Origin: Candidatus Segatella violae
Lineage (GTDB): Bacteria > Bacteroidota > Bacteroidia > Bacteroidales > Bacteroidaceae
Length of the DNA stretch: 9,461 bases
Assembly: GCA_002440225.1 (NCBI GenBank)
Contig: DJSH01000050.1
Coordinates: 23,340 to 32,800 of the forward strand
Direction: 5' to 3'
The position numbers and the translations under genes were made by a program. Positions 1 to 6,176 of this stretch are shown here, piece by piece. The number at the start of each line of letters is the position of its first letter. Within the stretch, counting starts at the first letter, position 1. The notes beneath the pieces were generated by a model. It had not been told where the DNA came from. It did no database searches and worked only from the letters and a program-made list of their open reading frames with translations.

Positions 1-396
1 GCCGCCATCAAGATGATGCTCATCTACTTCGTACTCACCTTCCTCATTATCTATCCTTTCGCCGACTGGATGATGATGCTCTTCGTGGATAAGGGCGAGG
101 CTGAGGTGGTGACCTACGCCGCCCAGTTTATGCGCATCGCCAACTACTTCTATCCAGCTCTCGGTTTGCTCACCATCCTGCGATACAGCATCCAGGGCTT
201 GGGCTACAGCAACCTATCGATGCTGAGCGGTGTGATGGAGATGATAGCAAGATGCGGCGTGAGCCTTTGGCTCGTTCCTGCCTTGGCATGGACGGGTGTC
301 TGCTTCGGCGACCCAGTGGCATGGGTGATGGCAGATATGTTCCTCATCCCAGCCTTCTGGTGGCTGTATAGGCATCTGAGGAAAGAGCGGAAATAA
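1..396 (+). CDS. MATE-family multidrug/cation exporter, C-terminal part (5' truncated by window)
   Basis: The reading frame is open from base 1 and stops at 394-396, giving the last 131 residues of a membrane protein. Three to four hydrophobic stretches are visible: one near the start (LIYFVLTFLIIYPF), a loop with a charged DKGEAEV segment, then a helix around LGLLTILRYSIQGLGYSN and two closing helices ending in WWLYRHLRKERK. The phrase RYSIQGLGYSN and the basic tail after the last helix match the final helices of MATE-type (NorM/DinF-like) exporters, which use an Na+ or H+ gradient to expel cationic drugs across the inner membrane. The call rests on this C-terminal resemblance only; another MOP-superfamily flippase is possible. 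Base composition is GC-richer than the following genes, consistent with the resident chromosome next to an accessory island. Confidence 0.75.
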   Translation, partial: AAIKMMLIYFVLTFLIIYPFADWMMMLFVDKGEAEVVTYAAQFMRIANYFYPALGLLTILRYSIQGLGYSNLSMLSGVMEMIARCGVSLWLVPALAWTGVCFGDPVAWVMADMFLIPAFWWLYRHLRKERK

Positions 397-424
397 TCGA
401 ATTCAATAAATTATTCGACAAATC

Positions 425-455
425 TTTGCACATTCCGTTTTTTTTCGTAACTTTG
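425..455 (+). promoter_or_regulatory. Bacteroidetes-type promoter for the DUF1703 gene
   Basis: A -33 box TTTG (425-428) is followed after exactly 19 bp by a -7 box TAACTTTG (448-455). This is the classic Bacteroidetes TTTG/TAnnTTTG pair. The predicted start of transcription near 462 leaves a leader of about 19 nt before the ATG at 481, with no strong Shine-Dalgarno sequence. Confidence 0.75.
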
Positions 456-480
456 CCAAAAATTCAATAAAAGCGGCAAT

Positions 481-2085
481 ATGAAATACCCTATAGGAAT
501 ACAGAATTTTGAAAAAATCAGAAGAGAAGATTATGTCTATCTCGACAAGACAAATTTGATTTACGATTTAGTTGAAAATGGCAATATATACTTTCTAAGT
601 CGTCCAAGACGATTTGGAAAGTCATTATTGATTTCTACCTTGGAATGCTATTTTCTAGGGAAAAAGGAACTATTCAAGGGTCTTGCCATCGACTCCTTAG
701 AAACGGAATGGAAGCAATATCCTGTATTTCATATTGATTTCAACGGCAAGGACTTCACACAAGCTGGCGAACTGGAAAAAACTTTGAATGAATTTGTCGA
801 ACACCAAGAACTTATTTATGGAAGGGATCCGATAGCCTCTACATTGGGAAGCCGCTTTATGTCTGTCTTGAGAACTGCCCATGAAAAGACAGGATTAGGT
901 GCCGTTGTCTTAATCGATGAATACGACAAGCCTTTATTGGACGTATTGGACACAGGACTTAAGACTATCGACTCAGAGGGCAACGAGCGATTATTAGAAG
1001 ATAGACATCGTGAAATCATGAAAGGATTCTATAGTGTCTTCAAGGCTGCCGACAGAGACTTGAAATTCGTTTTGTTGACTGGTGTTACCAAGTTTTCGCA
1101 AGTAAGTGTGTTCAGCGGTTTCAACCAACCTGACGACATCAGTATGGACGACCGTTACGAGGCACTTTGCGGCATCACAGAGGAAGAACTGTATTCTGTC
1201 TTCGACGAACCAATCAAGGCTATGGCTGCAAGATATAAGGTTTCAGAGAACGAGATGAAATATCGCCTCAAACGTAAGTTTGATGGTTATCATTTCAGCC
1301 CTAACATGCTTGACATCTACAACCCTTTCAGCATTTTGAACTCACTGAGCAAGAAAATCCTAAGCGATTTCTGGTTCCGTACCGGCTCGCCTACCTATCT
1401 GGTTCGCCTACTCGCCCACTCCGGCGAGAACCTCAATGAACTGACGGGGAAATATTATCCTACGAACAGTTTCATAGACTACAAGGCAGACACCGAGGCA
1501 CCACTGCCTATGATTTACCAGAGTGGCTATCTCACCATCAAGGATTGGAACATGGATACCGATTCTTATCTCCTGGATTTCCCTAATGACGAGGTAAAAT
1601 CGGGATTCGTAACCATGGTGGCAACAAACTATCTGAAACCTAAGGAATCGCCAGATGCTTGGGTCGTAGAGGTGGTGAACACCATGAAAGAGGGAGATTG
1701 CAAGAAATTGGAAAAGTTACTCACATCCTTCTTCGCCAGCATCCCATATAGCCAACGACGCAAAGACGACGAGCGAGAAAAGGAGCGTTATTTCCAATAT
1801 ACCTTCTATTTGGTGATTCGCATGATAAGCTGTTTTACTGTTTTAATAGAAAAGGAGCAAAGCGAAGGACGAGTTGACTGCATCGTGGAGACCCCGAAGT
1901 TTGTTTATATCTTCGAGTTTAAGCGTGATGGTTCTGCCCTTGATGCCTTGAAGCAAATCGAGGGAAAAGGCTATGCCCGTGAGTATGCCGCCGACAATAG
2001 AACGATTTACCAGATAGGCTGCAACTTCTCGTCAGAGACTGGAACGATTGATGGGTGGGAGCCACAAACTACTTTATGCAGATAA
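481..2085 (+). CDS. AAA-ATPase-like / PD-(D/E)XK nuclease protein (DUF1703 type)
   Basis: A complete 534-residue protein. The N-terminal ATPase-like domain (about 1-290) opens with the family hallmark MKYPIGIQNFEKIRREDYVY. It carries a Walker A-like loop SRPRRFGKS (40-48) and a Walker B segment AVVLIDEYDKP (141-151, D146 E147). The C-terminal third holds a PD-(D/E)XK-type core: D466 in GRVDCIV, then E479 and K481 in IFEFKRDG. This order matches the Pfam pair AAA-ATPase_like plus PDDEXK_9, a family greatly expanded in gut Bacteroidetes and Clostridia whose cellular role is unknown. Both active sites look intact, so the protein should be functional. It has its own promoter at 425-455 and no operon partner. 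The ending GWEPQTTLCR runs slightly past the usual IDDW-like end of the family. Family assignment is firm; a role in defence or in mobility is only a guess. Confidence 0.9.
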   Translation: MKYPIGIQNFEKIRREDYVYLDKTNLIYDLVENGNIYFLSRPRRFGKSLLISTLECYFLGKKELFKGLAIDSLETEWKQYPVFHIDFNGKDFTQAGELEKTLNEFVEHQELIYGRDPIASTLGSRFMSVLRTAHEKTGLGAVVLIDEYDKPLLDVLDTGLKTIDSEGNERLLEDRHREIMKGFYSVFKAADRDLKFVLLTGVTKFSQVSVFSGFNQPDDISMDDRYEALCGITEEELYSVFDEPIKAMAARYKVSENEMKYRLKRKFDGYHFSPNMLDIYNPFSILNSLSKKILSDFWFRTGSPTYLVRLLAHSGENLNELTGKYYPTNSFIDYKADTEAPLPMIYQSGYLTIKDWNMDTDSYLLDFPNDEVKSGFVTMVATNYLKPKESPDAWVVEVVNTMKEGDCKKLEKLLTSFFASIPYSQRRKDDEREKERYFQYTFYLVIRMISCFTVLIEKEQSEGRVDCIVETPKFVYIFEFKRDGSALDALKQIEGKGYAREYAADNRTIYQIGCNFSSETGTIDGWEPQTTLCR

Positions 2086-2104
2086 AAGTACGAAAAAAGA
2101 CAAA

Positions 2105-2129
2105 TTTTGGCACTACTATCGACATTTTT
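2105..2129 (+). repeat. Single-arm copy of the TTTTGGCAC-type palindrome
   Basis: These 25 bases match the right arm and T-rich flank of the perfect hairpin at 6048-6104 with three differences (T for C at 2114, A for G at 2122, T for C at 2125). No left arm is present here, so it cannot form the hairpin. It lies just after the DUF1703 gene and upstream of the HIRAN promoter; at 6085-6109 the related arm also lies upstream of a promoter. Confidence 0.7.
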
Positions 2130-2153
2130 AAAGTTTTTCTTTGTTTTTATTAG

Positions 2154-2191
2154 CTTGTCCCATGAATTGGTACAAGATGGCACTACCTTTG
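2154..2191 (+). promoter_or_regulatory. Promoter of the HIRAN gene with shared 22-bp operator-like element
   Basis: A -7 box TACCTTTG lies at 2184-2191. Eight bases upstream is a 22-bp element (2154-2175) beginning CTTGTCCCATG and ending GGTACAA, an imperfect dyad with TTGT and ACAA outer half-sites. The same element occurs on the minus strand at 4249-4270, differing at two positions, again 8 bp before a TACCTTTG box. There is no good TTTG at the usual -33 spacing, so the element may replace it or bind a regulator; the neighbouring WYL protein is the obvious candidate. Confidence 0.65.
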
Positions 2192-2217
2192 CAAACGAAT
2201 TGCAAAAAACTATGGTT

Positions 2218-2569
2218 ATGAAAGCAAATAAGTTATATTTCAAAGAATGTCATCTCGCAGGACGTCAATCACGACGCAAATGAAGTGTGGGAAGAACTAC
2301 ATGTTGGTACACTCCTTGAACTTCAAAGAGACAAAGAAAATACATACGACAAGAATGCAGTTGCCGTGGTTTATAGCAAGATGGATGAAAACAACGAAAA
2401 AGAAGAATATCTGCTGGGGTATCTTCCTCGTACAGATAATACGGAAATAGCAAAATTACTAGAGATGGGATGGACTTCTGTTTTTGAATGCCGTATCAGC
2501 AAAATCAATCAAGAAGCCCATTATGAGAATCAAATACGTCTGACCATTCGTATCAGACAAAACTTATAA
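2218..2569 (+). pseudogene. HIRAN-domain protein, frameshifted
   Basis: The first frame starts at ATG 2218 (an in-frame ATG also at 2212) and reads MKANKLYFKECHLAGRQ before running into a stop at 2281-2283. The next frame carries on with HDANEVWEELHVGTLLEL, then ENTYDKNAVAVV and YLLGYLPR, ending at 2569. Joined near 2268-2270, they give a HIRAN domain of about 117 residues, the usual size for short Bacteroidetes HIRAN proteins. The pattern fits loss of two bases (or gain of one) after CGTCAA. HIRAN domains bind DNA ends or damaged DNA in helicases such as HLTF and occur alone in bacteria. The downstream frame from ATG 2285 (94 residues) lacks the first strand and probably does not fold normally. 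A sequencing or assembly error is a real alternative. The promoter at 2154-2191 looks intact, so the loss is recent or not real. Confidence 0.75.
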
Positions 2570-2658
2570 GCACAGAATTGCGTCTAAAGCCAACCCTAAT
2601 ATCAGGCTAGGTTGTAGGGGGCTATATGGTATACAACGTAGCCTTGACCTTTCTGTGC
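2570..2658 (+). ncRNA. Possible structured RNA after the HIRAN gene
   Basis: A 7-bp closing helix GCACAGA (2570-2576) / TCTGTGC (2652-2658) encloses a hairpin made of AGGCTA (2604-2609) with TAGCCT (2639-2644), one G-G mismatch, then GTTGTA (2611-2616) with TACAAC (2632-2637) and a 15-nt loop. The GGGGGCT in that loop could pair with AGCC at 2588-2591 as a pseudoknot. I do not recognise a known family. It begins directly after the stop codon of the HIRAN frame, so it may be the 3' end of that transcript or an independent RNA; no promoter of its own is obvious. Confidence 0.3.
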
Positions 2659-2668
2659 TGTACTATTT

Positions 2669-2748
2669 GGGATTGGATATACCGCTCACACGTCGGTCTT
2701 CGGATGCAGACTTCGGGAGGGTTTCCAATCCCTTTCTTTCATTTTTTT
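2669..2748 (+). terminator. Stem-loop with T-rich tail between convergent genes
   Basis: GGGATTGG (2669-2676) pairs perfectly with CCAATCCC (2725-2732). Smaller helices inside include ACCG (2681-2684) with CGGT (2694-2697). Plus-strand sequence after the stem is T-rich (TTTCTTTCATTTTTTT), which fits rho-independent termination of the HIRAN transcript, although the 48-nt interior is long for a terminator. On the minus strand the stem follows the stop codon of the nuclease fusion gene but has no U-run after it. Confidence 0.45.
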
Positions 2749-4205
2749 GTCACAGACTGAAACCTAGAAATCAATTCCTGCAAACAATCATACCCCGTTT
2801 CAACAGTAGTATAACGAAAAAACATCCAGTCAGATCCTTTTTGAATACCATCAATTAATATAGGATGCATAGCAAGCCACTCTCTCATTTCTTCACTGTG
2901 ATCCATATCGTCCTCTGCATACTTATAGCCATAATATAGTTTGTTTGTATTATTATCCATCTCCAACTTTACACATATACGAGATTCCGACTCATTGTAT
3001 GGGAATAAAACTCCTACATTCCAAAAACGTCCCACCCCTATTTGAACTTCAAGATTGTCTGATGTGAAATCCTTCAACAAACGCTGATGCCAATCATTGA
3101 AAACTGAAAGCATAAGTTCCTTTTTAACTGATTGCATTTCTGATTTCAACTTATCAACAAGCTCCATTTGCTCTATTAATATTGCAGCATTCTTATCATC
3201 TGTACCTGCCAAATGAAAAGCCTCACGTATAAATTTGTCCATACTTTCTGTTTCTATTTTATCTAACACTCTCATTCCGAACTGACCTTCCAAATAATCT
3301 TCATACATTCTTATAGAATCCAAAAACAATGGCTGGTCTAAATCTTGTTCTTTTTTTAGCAACTGAAGCCAAGCTAAAATTCCTTTTTTAAAACTGACTT
3401 TCACATAACGTTGCTTGAAATCATTCTCATAAGAATATCCTCGCCTATTTTTCCAAGAAATATCAGTTGGTCCATCCTCATCAGTTCGTGGTAAATATAC
3501 TATATAAATTTGTTCATTTTCAAACCCCTTAGCCTTAACACCTTCTATATAATTTGCTAACTGATTGGGTTGTTCGGGAGCATCCATTATTTTATTTTCA
3601 AAAATAATGGCATATTTCCCAAGCTCATAAACAAATATGTCTATTCTCTTCCCCCCATTCACAAACTCTTCGGTATGAATAGTTGGTATTGCAATTATTT
3701 TTTCAAGACTGTCGTTAACACAGTTTTTTACAAAACTCTTGAAACAAGAAAACACACCATCTTTATTTTGTCGAAACAGAGCAGCCAACAATGCACTATT
3801 GAAATTTTCATTTGTAGGCAAACAATCTAACACATTCATTCGATACGACTTATTTGTTTCCATTTTCGACAAGACTTCTCCAAAAGTAATGATACGATGA
3901 ATCAACAATCTAAATTTATCAAGCATATCTTCTTTCGCACGGTTGATTATTATCGTATTATTTATAGAATCGCCCATTGTCCAATACTTATATCCATCGA
4001 TATGAAGATAAGGAAAATTATATTTCCACCATTGTTGAGGGATGCCGAACTGTCTCTGCGACTGTACAAAATACACAAACTCCTCATCAGACAAAGCACA
4101 TTTATTTCTCACAATATATTCGTGAGGACACGTTGGCATCGTCTTGGCAAAAGTCCATTTACATTTACCTATCAAATTTCGTAATTTTGCTTCATTATAT
4201 ATCAT
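2739..4205 (-). CDS. PDDEXK_4-type nuclease with an N-terminal YWTMG/INR domain
   Basis: I place the start at ATG 4203-4205 (488 residues). A longer frame begins only with TTG inside the -7 box at 4233-4240, so it cannot be translated; ATG 4209-4211 is the other option. Residues 1-90 form a small domain with KTMPTCPHEY and GYKYWTMGDS...IINRA, which I know as a short domain of unknown function found alone or on methyltransferases. Residues 125-245 resemble PDDEXK_4: NENFNSALLAALF (E133), KRIDIFVYE (D189) and IIFENKI (E203, K205), then IYIVYLPRT. The C-terminal part has a predicted helix near ILIEQMELVDKLKSEMQSVKK and a terminal domain I do not recognise. All nuclease residues are present. The gene is very AT-rich compared with its neighbours, suggesting transfer. 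It is divergent from the WYL regulator and convergent with the HIRAN gene. Confidence 0.75.
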   Translation of the reverse strand: MIYNEAKLRNLIGKCKWTFAKTMPTCPHEYIVRNKCALSDEEFVYFVQSQRQFGIPQQWWKYNFPYLHIDGYKYWTMGDSINNTIIINRAKEDMLDKFRLLIHRIITFGEVLSKMETNKSYRMNVLDCLPTNENFNSALLAALFRQNKDGVFSCFKSFVKNCVNDSLEKIIAIPTIHTEEFVNGGKRIDIFVYELGKYAIIFENKIMDAPEQPNQLANYIEGVKAKGFENEQIYIVYLPRTDEDGPTDISWKNRRGYSYENDFKQRYVKVSFKKGILAWLQLLKKEQDLDQPLFLDSIRMYEDYLEGQFGMRVLDKIETESMDKFIREAFHLAGTDDKNAAILIEQMELVDKLKSEMQSVKKELMLSVFNDWHQRLLKDFTSDNLEVQIGVGRFWNVGVLFPYNESESRICVKLEMDNNTNKLYYGYKYAEDDMDHSEEMREWLAMHPILIDGIQKGSDWMFFRYTTVETGYDCLQELISRFQSVTKK

Positions 4206-4232
4206 AAGCATCAATATTTTGTTATTACACCA

Positions 4233-4270
4233 CAAAGGTAAGAAAAAGTTGTATCAATTCATAGGACAAG
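4233..4270 (-). promoter_or_regulatory. Nuclease promoter with 22-bp operator-like element in the divergent region
   Basis: Read on the minus strand, the element at 4270-4249 (CTTGTCCTATG...GATACAA) is followed by 8 bp and the -7 box TACCTTTG (4240-4233), the same arrangement as at 2154-2191. On the plus strand this places direct AAGTTGT copies at 4246-4252 and 4268-4274, 22 bp apart, about two helical turns. A weaker dyad CGTTA (4324-4328) / TAACG (4342-4346) lies just before the WYL gene. No clear -7 box for the WYL gene was found. A regulator bound at 4249-4270 could control both divergent genes. Confidence 0.6.
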
Positions 4271-4358
4271 TTGTTATTTTTTAGTAAAAATGGTCTAAAA
4301 AGTCAATAAACACCTATCCTTCTCGTTACAATAATTGGTAATAACGTAATTGAGAATT

Positions 4359-5303
4359 ATGAAAACTCCTATAAAATTCAAAGAATATATCTGGTTAGTA
4401 AATACCATCTATCAGGCTCGAACAATTTCTTTTGCAGACATACAGAAGAAATGGCTTGAGACTGAGATGAGTGAAGGTATCGAGTTGGCTCGTTCCACAT
4501 TCAATCGACACAAGGATGCCATAGAGGATATTTTTGGTATATACATCGATTGTAACAGAAAAAATGGTTACAAATATTATATCGGAAATCCTGAAGCTTT
4601 AGAAACGGATTCCATACAAAACTGGATGTTATCCACACTTTCTGCCCATAACATTATCAGTGAATGTGTTTCTCTTCAAAACAGAATTTTGTTAGAACCA
4701 GTACCTTATGAAGGGGAAAATCTAGAGCTTATTCTTGATGCCATGAAAAGAAGCTGCAAGATAACCATCCATTATCAAAGATATGGTAACAGTGAAAGAA
4801 AAAGCTATACGATAGAACCATACTGCATCAAATTACATAAGCAACGTTGGTATGTTTTGGGGCATTTTCACTATGTAACAACAGAAGAGCAAGAAATAAA
4901 GGATTATTATGCTATTTTCTCGCTCGACAGAATCAAAGGCATAGATGTTACTGATATAAAATTTGAACTCAATACAGACTTCAATGCCCAAGATTATTTC
5001 AAAGAGTATTATGGTGTATTAATCGGAGACAGTACCCGTATAGAAAAGATAAGGTTCAGAGCTTATGATTATGAACAGTACAGAGTCAAAGATCTACCTC
5101 TTCACAAAAGCCAAAAGGTCGTTGCCAAAGGTGACAACTATACTGACTTTGAAATTACCATACGACCTACTGTAGATTTCTTCGGATATTTGATGAGCAG
5201 AGGAAGCCAACTGAGAATTCTGTCTCCTGGTTGGTTAGCAGAGCAAATACACGATTTACACCGAGACGCTATGCAGATGTATGAAGAATCACCTTTAGAA
5301 TGA
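4359..5303 (+). CDS. WYL-domain transcriptional regulator
   Basis: The start is ATG 4359 (314 residues); an in-frame TTG at 4350 is less likely. The N-terminal third looks like a winged helix-turn-helix: ISFADIQKKW, then the recognition-helix-like ARSTFNRHKDAIEDIFG and a wing ending NGYKYYI. The WYL domain follows at about 125-200, with CKITIHYQRYG, the basic SERKSYTIEPYCIKL and W164-Y165-V166-L167. The C-terminal part (about 215-310) ends DFFGYLMSRGSQLRILSPGWL, typical of the WCX extension. WYL proteins such as PafBC, BrxR and CapW sense nucleic-acid ligands or DNA damage and often regulate defence loci; this general knowledge, not the sequence, is the basis for suggesting such a role. The gene is divergent from the nuclease fusion and shares its 120-bp regulatory region, so autoregulation and control of the nuclease are both plausible. 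Confidence 0.9.
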   Translation: MKTPIKFKEYIWLVNTIYQARTISFADIQKKWLETEMSEGIELARSTFNRHKDAIEDIFGIYIDCNRKNGYKYYIGNPEALETDSIQNWMLSTLSAHNIISECVSLQNRILLEPVPYEGENLELILDAMKRSCKITIHYQRYGNSERKSYTIEPYCIKLHKQRWYVLGHFHYVTTEEQEIKDYYAIFSLDRIKGIDVTDIKFELNTDFNAQDYFKEYYGVLIGDSTRIEKIRFRAYDYEQYRVKDLPLHKSQKVVAKGDNYTDFEITIRPTVDFFGYLMSRGSQLRILSPGWLAEQIHDLHRDAMQMYEESPLE

Positions 5304-5507
5304 GAATAGTCAAGTCGCCAAGATAAGCTACACTGTCAGCCTAGGAAAGTTTGCCTGTCTTTACTAGACAGGCTGACTGTCTAAGCCAGATAGTGTCAAG
5401 AATTCCCTGATGGAGCTTCCATGAAGTCTCCTCATTGACTTTTCCTGATTTCAGCATAACTTCACCAGCTTCGGAAGCCTTTTCTACAGCCACCGAATAA
5501 CAATTTC
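5304..5507. other. Gene-free stretch with a hairpin after the WYL gene
   Basis: No gene is convincing here. A perfect hairpin GCCTGTCT (5353-5360) / AGACAGGC (5366-5373) with loop TTACT lies in a larger imperfect dyad (GTCAGCCT 5335-5342, AGGCTGAC 5370-5377). It could end WYL transcription, but there is no U-run after it. A 63-residue minus-strand frame (5341-5532) has a plausible composition (for example KASEAGEVMLKSGKVNEETS) but no recognisable domain or promoter, and its start overlaps the heptamer repeats. It may be a remnant of a lost gene. Confidence 0.4.
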
Positions 5508-5735
5508 GACCGCACACCGCACAAGAGGTCACTTAACGCACTGTAATACAGAGCATTTATGCTTGTGCGGTGTTTGCATCAGACCACACAGACACCGCAC
5601 AAGACAGCACACATTTTCGAGCCATCCGAAGCAAGTGCTGTTGCCGTGCGGTCTTCGTGCGGTGATAGCGATAGACAGCACTTCGTAAATTACTCATTTA
5701 CTGGAAGTTAAGCCTTATTCGTGCGGTGTGCGGTC
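5508..5735. repeat. Cluster of eight GTGCGGT heptamers bounded by 15-bp inverted repeats
   Basis: GACCGCACACCGCAC (5508-5522) and its exact reverse complement (5721-5735) enclose 198 bp. Heptamer GTGCGGT occurs on the plus strand at 5565-5571, 5646-5652, 5657-5663, 5721-5727 and 5728-5734, and on the minus strand at 5509-5515, 5516-5522 and 5594-5600. A 12-mer ACACCGCACAAG appears at 5514-5525 and 5592-5603 and inverted at 5562-5573. Another 9-bp inverted pair is AAGTGCTGT (5633-5641) / ACAGCACTT (5675-5683). No open frame explains this. It could be a small non-autonomous element, a multi-site binding region or a structured transcript. Confidence 0.75.
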
Positions 5736-5748
5736 TATTTTGCATTTC

Positions 5749-5786
5749 ATTCATTTCAAGCGTCGTATTGAACAAAAAATGCCGAT
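5749..5786 (+). repeat. Chimeric partial copies of both palindromes
   Basis: Bases 5749-5776 repeat the sequence at 6896-6923 (TTCATTT, one variable base, AA, variable base, CGTCGTATTGAA, variable base, AAAA), which includes the left arm of the 16-bp hairpin at 6908-6948. Bases 5770-5786 (AACAAAAA, ATGCCGATA) match 6039-6055 apart from one extra C, the left edge of the 22-bp hairpin. The two motif types are thus fused in one place, without their right arms. Confidence 0.65.
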
Positions 5787-5854
5787 ATATATTCAAGAGA
5801 GGATAGTATTCTGATTACAAAGCCAAATATTGGAACAAAGTACTTAATCTTACC

Positions 5855-6045
5855 TTACAACTCCAAAGCCCTTGGTTCCATCAAGAAATCCATCAACCCT
5901 ATCGTCAAGATGCCATTCTCATCCCTCCAAGGCTTGATATCATCTTTCACTAGACATACATACCATTCTATTTCCTCATCACCGCCTCCATCGTGAACAT
6001 CATCCGTACTTTTGAAAATACATGGCGATGAAAAAGAAACAAAAA
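5855..6045 (-). pseudogene. Possible 3' remnant of an unrecognised gene
   Basis: On the minus strand a frame ends with a stop at 5855-5857 and reads through phrases of protein-like composition such as DEEIEWYVCLVKDD, IKPWRDENGILTIG and LMDFLMEPRALEL. Upstream the frame runs into the palindrome at 6048-6104, where the translation (KKKNDFWHHYRH) is clearly not protein-coding in origin. No start codon or promoter lies between. I read it as the last 60 or so codons of a gene cut off at the palindrome, but I do not recognise the family, and a chance open frame is possible. Confidence 0.3.
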
Positions 6046-6047
6046 CA

Positions 6048-6104
6048 TGCCGATAGTGGTGCCAAAAGTCGTTTTTTTTCTTACTTTTGGCACCACTATC
6101 GGCA
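6048..6104. repeat. Perfect 22-bp hairpin upstream of the solo nuclease gene
   Basis: Left arm 6048-6069 (starts TGCCGATAGTGGTGCC) is the exact reverse complement of right arm 6083-6104, separated by a 13-nt T-rich loop. The right arm ends 40 bp before the -7 box at 6145. Transcribed from the left the stem is not followed immediately by a clean U-run beyond CTTTTT, so a terminator is possible but 22 perfect base pairs is unusually long. Partial copies occur at 2105-2129 and 5777-5786. Confidence 0.8.
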
Positions 6105-6121
6105 CTTTTTGGCGATTTTTT

Positions 6122-6152
6122 ATTGATTTTCCAGTATTTTGTTCTATCTTTG
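6122..6152 (+). promoter_or_regulatory. Bacteroidetes-type promoter for the solo nuclease-domain gene
   Basis: The -7 box TATCTTTG lies at 6145-6152, and ATTG at 6122-6125 is a near-match -33 box at the exact 19-bp spacing. Transcription would start near 6159, leaving about 18 nt before ATG 6177, with a purine-rich AAGAAGGAAAG that can act as ribosome binding site. This decides against the longer frame from 6087, whose start lies inside the hairpin arm. Confidence 0.7.
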
Positions 6153-6176
6153 CACCTGAACCAAAGAAGGAAAGAT

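Noticed and set aside
2247..2450. 67-residue ORF overlapping the HIRAN gene
   Set aside because: It is another reading frame of the HIRAN coding sequence; conserved HIRAN residues lie in the frames starting at 2218 and ending at 2569.
3570..4207. Plus-strand ORFs inside the nuclease fusion gene
   Set aside because: They are antisense shadows of the conserved PDDEXK_4 and YWTMG/INR coding sequence.
4206..4235. Longer N-terminus for the minus-strand nuclease starting at 4235
   Set aside because: That start is TTG and lies inside the TACCTTTG -7 box (4240-4233), upstream of the predicted transcription start; the ATG at 4203-4205 (or 4209-4211) is preferred.
5341..5532. 63-residue minus-strand ORF as a gene
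   Set aside because: No recognisable domain, no promoter box, and the start sits in the heptamer repeat region; noted only as a possible remnant.
5508..5735. CRISPR array
   Set aside because: Repeats are only 7-15 bp, in both orientations and irregularly spaced; no cas genes are present.
6083..6104. sigma54 promoter in the TTTTGGCAC hairpin arm
   Set aside because: TGGCAC is present, but 10 bp further the -12 position reads GG within TCGG and not GC/GA within TTGC, and a good TATCTTTG box lies downstream.
6087..6176. Extra 30 residues for the solo nuclease from ATG 6087
   Set aside because: It would begin in the palindrome arm and run through the promoter; the translated segment has no similarity to the family, whereas ATG 6177 follows a purine-rich site.
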